64,000 bases of DNA from JAFGJQ01 sp052034525 (lineage in GTDB: Bacteria > Planctomycetota > Phycisphaerae > UBA1845): assembly GCA_052034525.1 (NCBI GenBank), contig JBPOIK010000028.1, forward strand, positions 1-64,000, given 5' to 3'. A program made the position numbers and the translations under genes. This document shows, piece by piece, positions 62,557 through 64,000 of this stretch (positions within the stretch are counted from its first letter, which is position 1; each line of letters starts with the position of its first letter). The notes below the pieces were generated by a model. The model saw nothing but the letters and a program-made list of their open reading frames with translations. It made no database searches and had not been told where the DNA came from.

Positions 62557-63018
62557 TCACTTGCCCGCACCCGGCCGGCCGGCCGAGAAGATGTCGTCGC
62601 CCACCTGCGCGGGACGTTTGCAGATCGGACAGCGGATGGAATCGGTTGCCGGCTGCCATTCCCCTTTTGCGAAACGGATCTCCGACAGTCGGCTCAGCCC
62701 CATCGCGTCCTGGTGGTACCGGACGTAACATTCAAACGGGCCGTGTTCCGGACATGTGCGTCGCAGAACGATGTCCGCCCGGTGCGTCCCGTCATCACAC
62801 GTGCGCGATCCGTACGCGCCGGGCGCCGTGAACCGCTCGCCGGTATCACATTCCCAGGTAAACGTCTGATCGGTCACCGCCCTCTGTCGACCCACCTGCG
62901 CGGAGTCTCGCCGATACTGCCGCCAGGCGAAGTAGACGCCGCCCGCCACCGCCACCGCGCACGCAAGACTCACTATGGCCATCCGACGCTCTGGCCCGCC
63001 CTGACGAATCCTCACCAT
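62557..63018 (-). CDS. small membrane-anchored protein with Cys pairs
   Basis: A 153-residue protein with one N-terminal span (MAIVSLACAVAVAGGVYFAW) and an outside domain. The Cys pattern (WECDTGERF, SRTCDDGTHR, RRTCPEHGPFECYVRY, RCPICKRPA) suggests a zinc-binding or disulfide-rich fold. The CPICKRPA end is like a short zinc ribbon. Start is uncertain; 63018 (MVRIRQGG) was chosen over an ATG at 63069 and another at 62982. No family recognised. It lies between the histone gene (convergent) and the pseudopilin gene (same strand). Confidence 0.6.
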   Translation of the reverse strand: MVRIRQGGPERRMAIVSLACAVAVAGGVYFAWRQYRRDSAQVGRQRAVTDQTFTWECDTGERFTAPGAYGSRTCDDGTHRADIVLRRTCPEHGPFECYVRYHQDAMGLSRLSEIRFAKGEWQPATDSIRCPICKRPAQVGDDIFSAGRPGAGK

Positions 63019-63190
63019 CGTTTCGATCCCAGACGGCTCACCTCTCTGTGCGACAATGGAGAACCCCATGTGATCGGGCGCGGAATCCCGCCGATCTGAC
63101 CCGGCAAACCGGCCGGAAGCTCACCGGGCGCAGCGGACACACCCGCCCCCATGCCCCGCAAGCATATCACGATCCAACCTGTGGAACCAG

Positions 63191-64000
63191 CTATGGCTTT
63201 GGGACCGGACCGGTCCACCAGAACGCGCCGACGTGGGCGAAGCTGTAGTGCGGCACTCGCAAGTCATTGCAAAGCGGGCAGTCCCCCGCAGCGCACGCTT
63301 CGTAATATCTCAGAATCGTGCGGCTCATCAACTCCGACGTGGGAACACGGCGCAGGCTGCCGCCCAGGGTCGCAATGTTGATCGCGCCGGAATGACGTGA
63401 CGTCAACCACGGAAGCACCGCTTCCGTATTCCCTTCGCTGAAGCTGTCATCCCAGGGCAGCCGACCGGATGTGCGGTGCGACACCCAGGAACCCGCGTTG
63501 CCGCCCGCGGCCGCATACGTCCCGTCCGGACCGATGTCGGCAATGAGCAGCGTATCCATCGGTCGACGAGGCTGGCGACGATCCAGATTCGCCAAGAAGC
63601 CCCCATGGCTCGACTGCAGGAAGTCACTCAGCCCGTAACTGCTGCCGGACACATGGGCGAAATCGATCAGACCCGGCTGCATCGGATCCGCCGGACAACG
63701 CAGCAACTCCGGATCATGCAGGTAGTTCGGATACAACTTGGAAAACCAACTGCGCAGTATCGCCGAGTCGATCTGGCTGTCACTGATCGGAAGCCAGCCG
63801 TCGTGGTCCATGCGATACACCTGCAGAGCCTGATAGACTCCCTTGAGGTTGTGCAGGCATATGGTGTTTTCCGCCTGCTGAATGGCTCGGCTCAGCGACG
63901 GCAGCAAAATACACAACAACACCGTGATCAGCATCACCACCACCAGCAGCTCCAGCAGGGTGAAAGCAGATCGCGCGGGGCTCCGGGTTTTGGCAGAAGC
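63191..64000 (-). CDS. pseudopilin-like protein (prepilin N-terminus), partial
   Basis: Runs off the right edge; the true start lies beyond 64000. Reading in from the edge, residues SAFTLLELLVVVMLITVLLC make up the prepilin-type N-terminal motif. The residue before the cleavage-site Phe is Ala, where Gly is usual. The body has the layout seen in planctomycete proteins annotated with this domain: NTICLHNLKGVYQALQVYR, LRCPADP, then a C-terminal TLGGSLRRVP. It is probably exported by a type II or type IV pilus-like system, but role is unknown. Confidence 0.85.
   Translation of the reverse strand, partial: ASAKTRSPARSAFTLLELLVVVMLITVLLCILLPSLSRAIQQAENTICLHNLKGVYQALQVYRMDHDGWLPISDSQIDSAILRSWFSKLYPNYLHDPELLRCPADPMQPGLIDFAHVSGSSYGLSDFLQSSHGGFLANLDRRQPRRPMDTLLIADIGPDGTYAAAGGNAGSWVSHRTSGRLPWDDSFSEGNTEAVLPWLTSRHSGAINIATLGGSLRRVPTSELMSRTILRYYEACAAGDCPLCNDLRVPHYSFAHVGAFWWTGPVPKP

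Overview
This 64 kb window is GC-rich bacterial chromosome (about 65% by eye) with short intergenic gaps. I found no rRNA or tRNA genes, CRISPR arrays, insertion sequences or prophage. The gene content fits a Planctomycetota-type organism, probably Phycisphaerae or a relative: a DUF1571 protein, many predicted lipoproteins and Sec-secreted proteins of unknown function, a pseudopilin-like protein, a LamG-bearing beta-galactosidase, a tailed bacterial histone and an LL-diaminopimelate aminotransferase. The lineage is inferred from content, not from a marker gene.

Layout. 0.2-11.7 kb, mostly minus strand: DUF1571 protein, a lipoprotein plus PAS histidine kinase pair, a solitary sucC, two small plus-strand genes, then mfd translationally coupled to a PpiC-type foldase. 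11.9-12.9 kb: orphan DNA methyltransferase. 12.9-19.1 kb: a TetR-HlyD-ABC-ABC-permease-permease efflux operon with the same order as E. coli cecR-ybhGFSR. It has a clear autorepression promoter, a small coupled ORF between tetR and hlyD, and an apparent 1-nt frameshift in one permease. 19.4-29.8 kb: two divergent arms around a sigma54-type activator. The left arm holds peroxiredoxin, metallo-beta-lactamase fold protein, hot-dog thioesterase, two NifX/NifB-family proteins and two lipoproteins. The right arm holds a third NifX/NifB protein, a DUF5320-like protein, a ferredoxin, an IscU-like protein, a membrane protein and two MinD/Mrp-type ATPases with inserted ferredoxin domains. Together these resemble the Orange Protein (orp) loci of Desulfovibrio, but expanded and modified; this is the most interesting region.

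29.9-47.7 kb: secreted and lipoproteins, a HI0933-family flavoprotein, BshB1-type deacetylase, leucyl aminopeptidase, PEP carboxykinase, two aminotransferases (one DapL), a Nif3 family protein, and pabC next to a pabB that has lost its middle. Then come an SH3-domain protein, a 61-residue lipoprotein and gpsA. 47.9-61.8 kb is one long minus-strand run: a ferritin-like protein, OFA-type MFS transporter, rsmH, a large glycosidase-like protein, LacZ with an inserted LamG domain, galactose mutarotase and an SSS symporter. The last four form a beta-galactoside or polysaccharide utilisation module. 62.2-64 kb: a 72-residue bacterial histone, a small membrane protein and a pseudopilin gene that runs off the right edge.

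Limits. All domain calls come from reading the sequence, without database search. Many start codons were moved inward to the methionine or GTG/TTG that has a ribosome-binding site or a coupled stop. Promoters and operators are pattern matches only.
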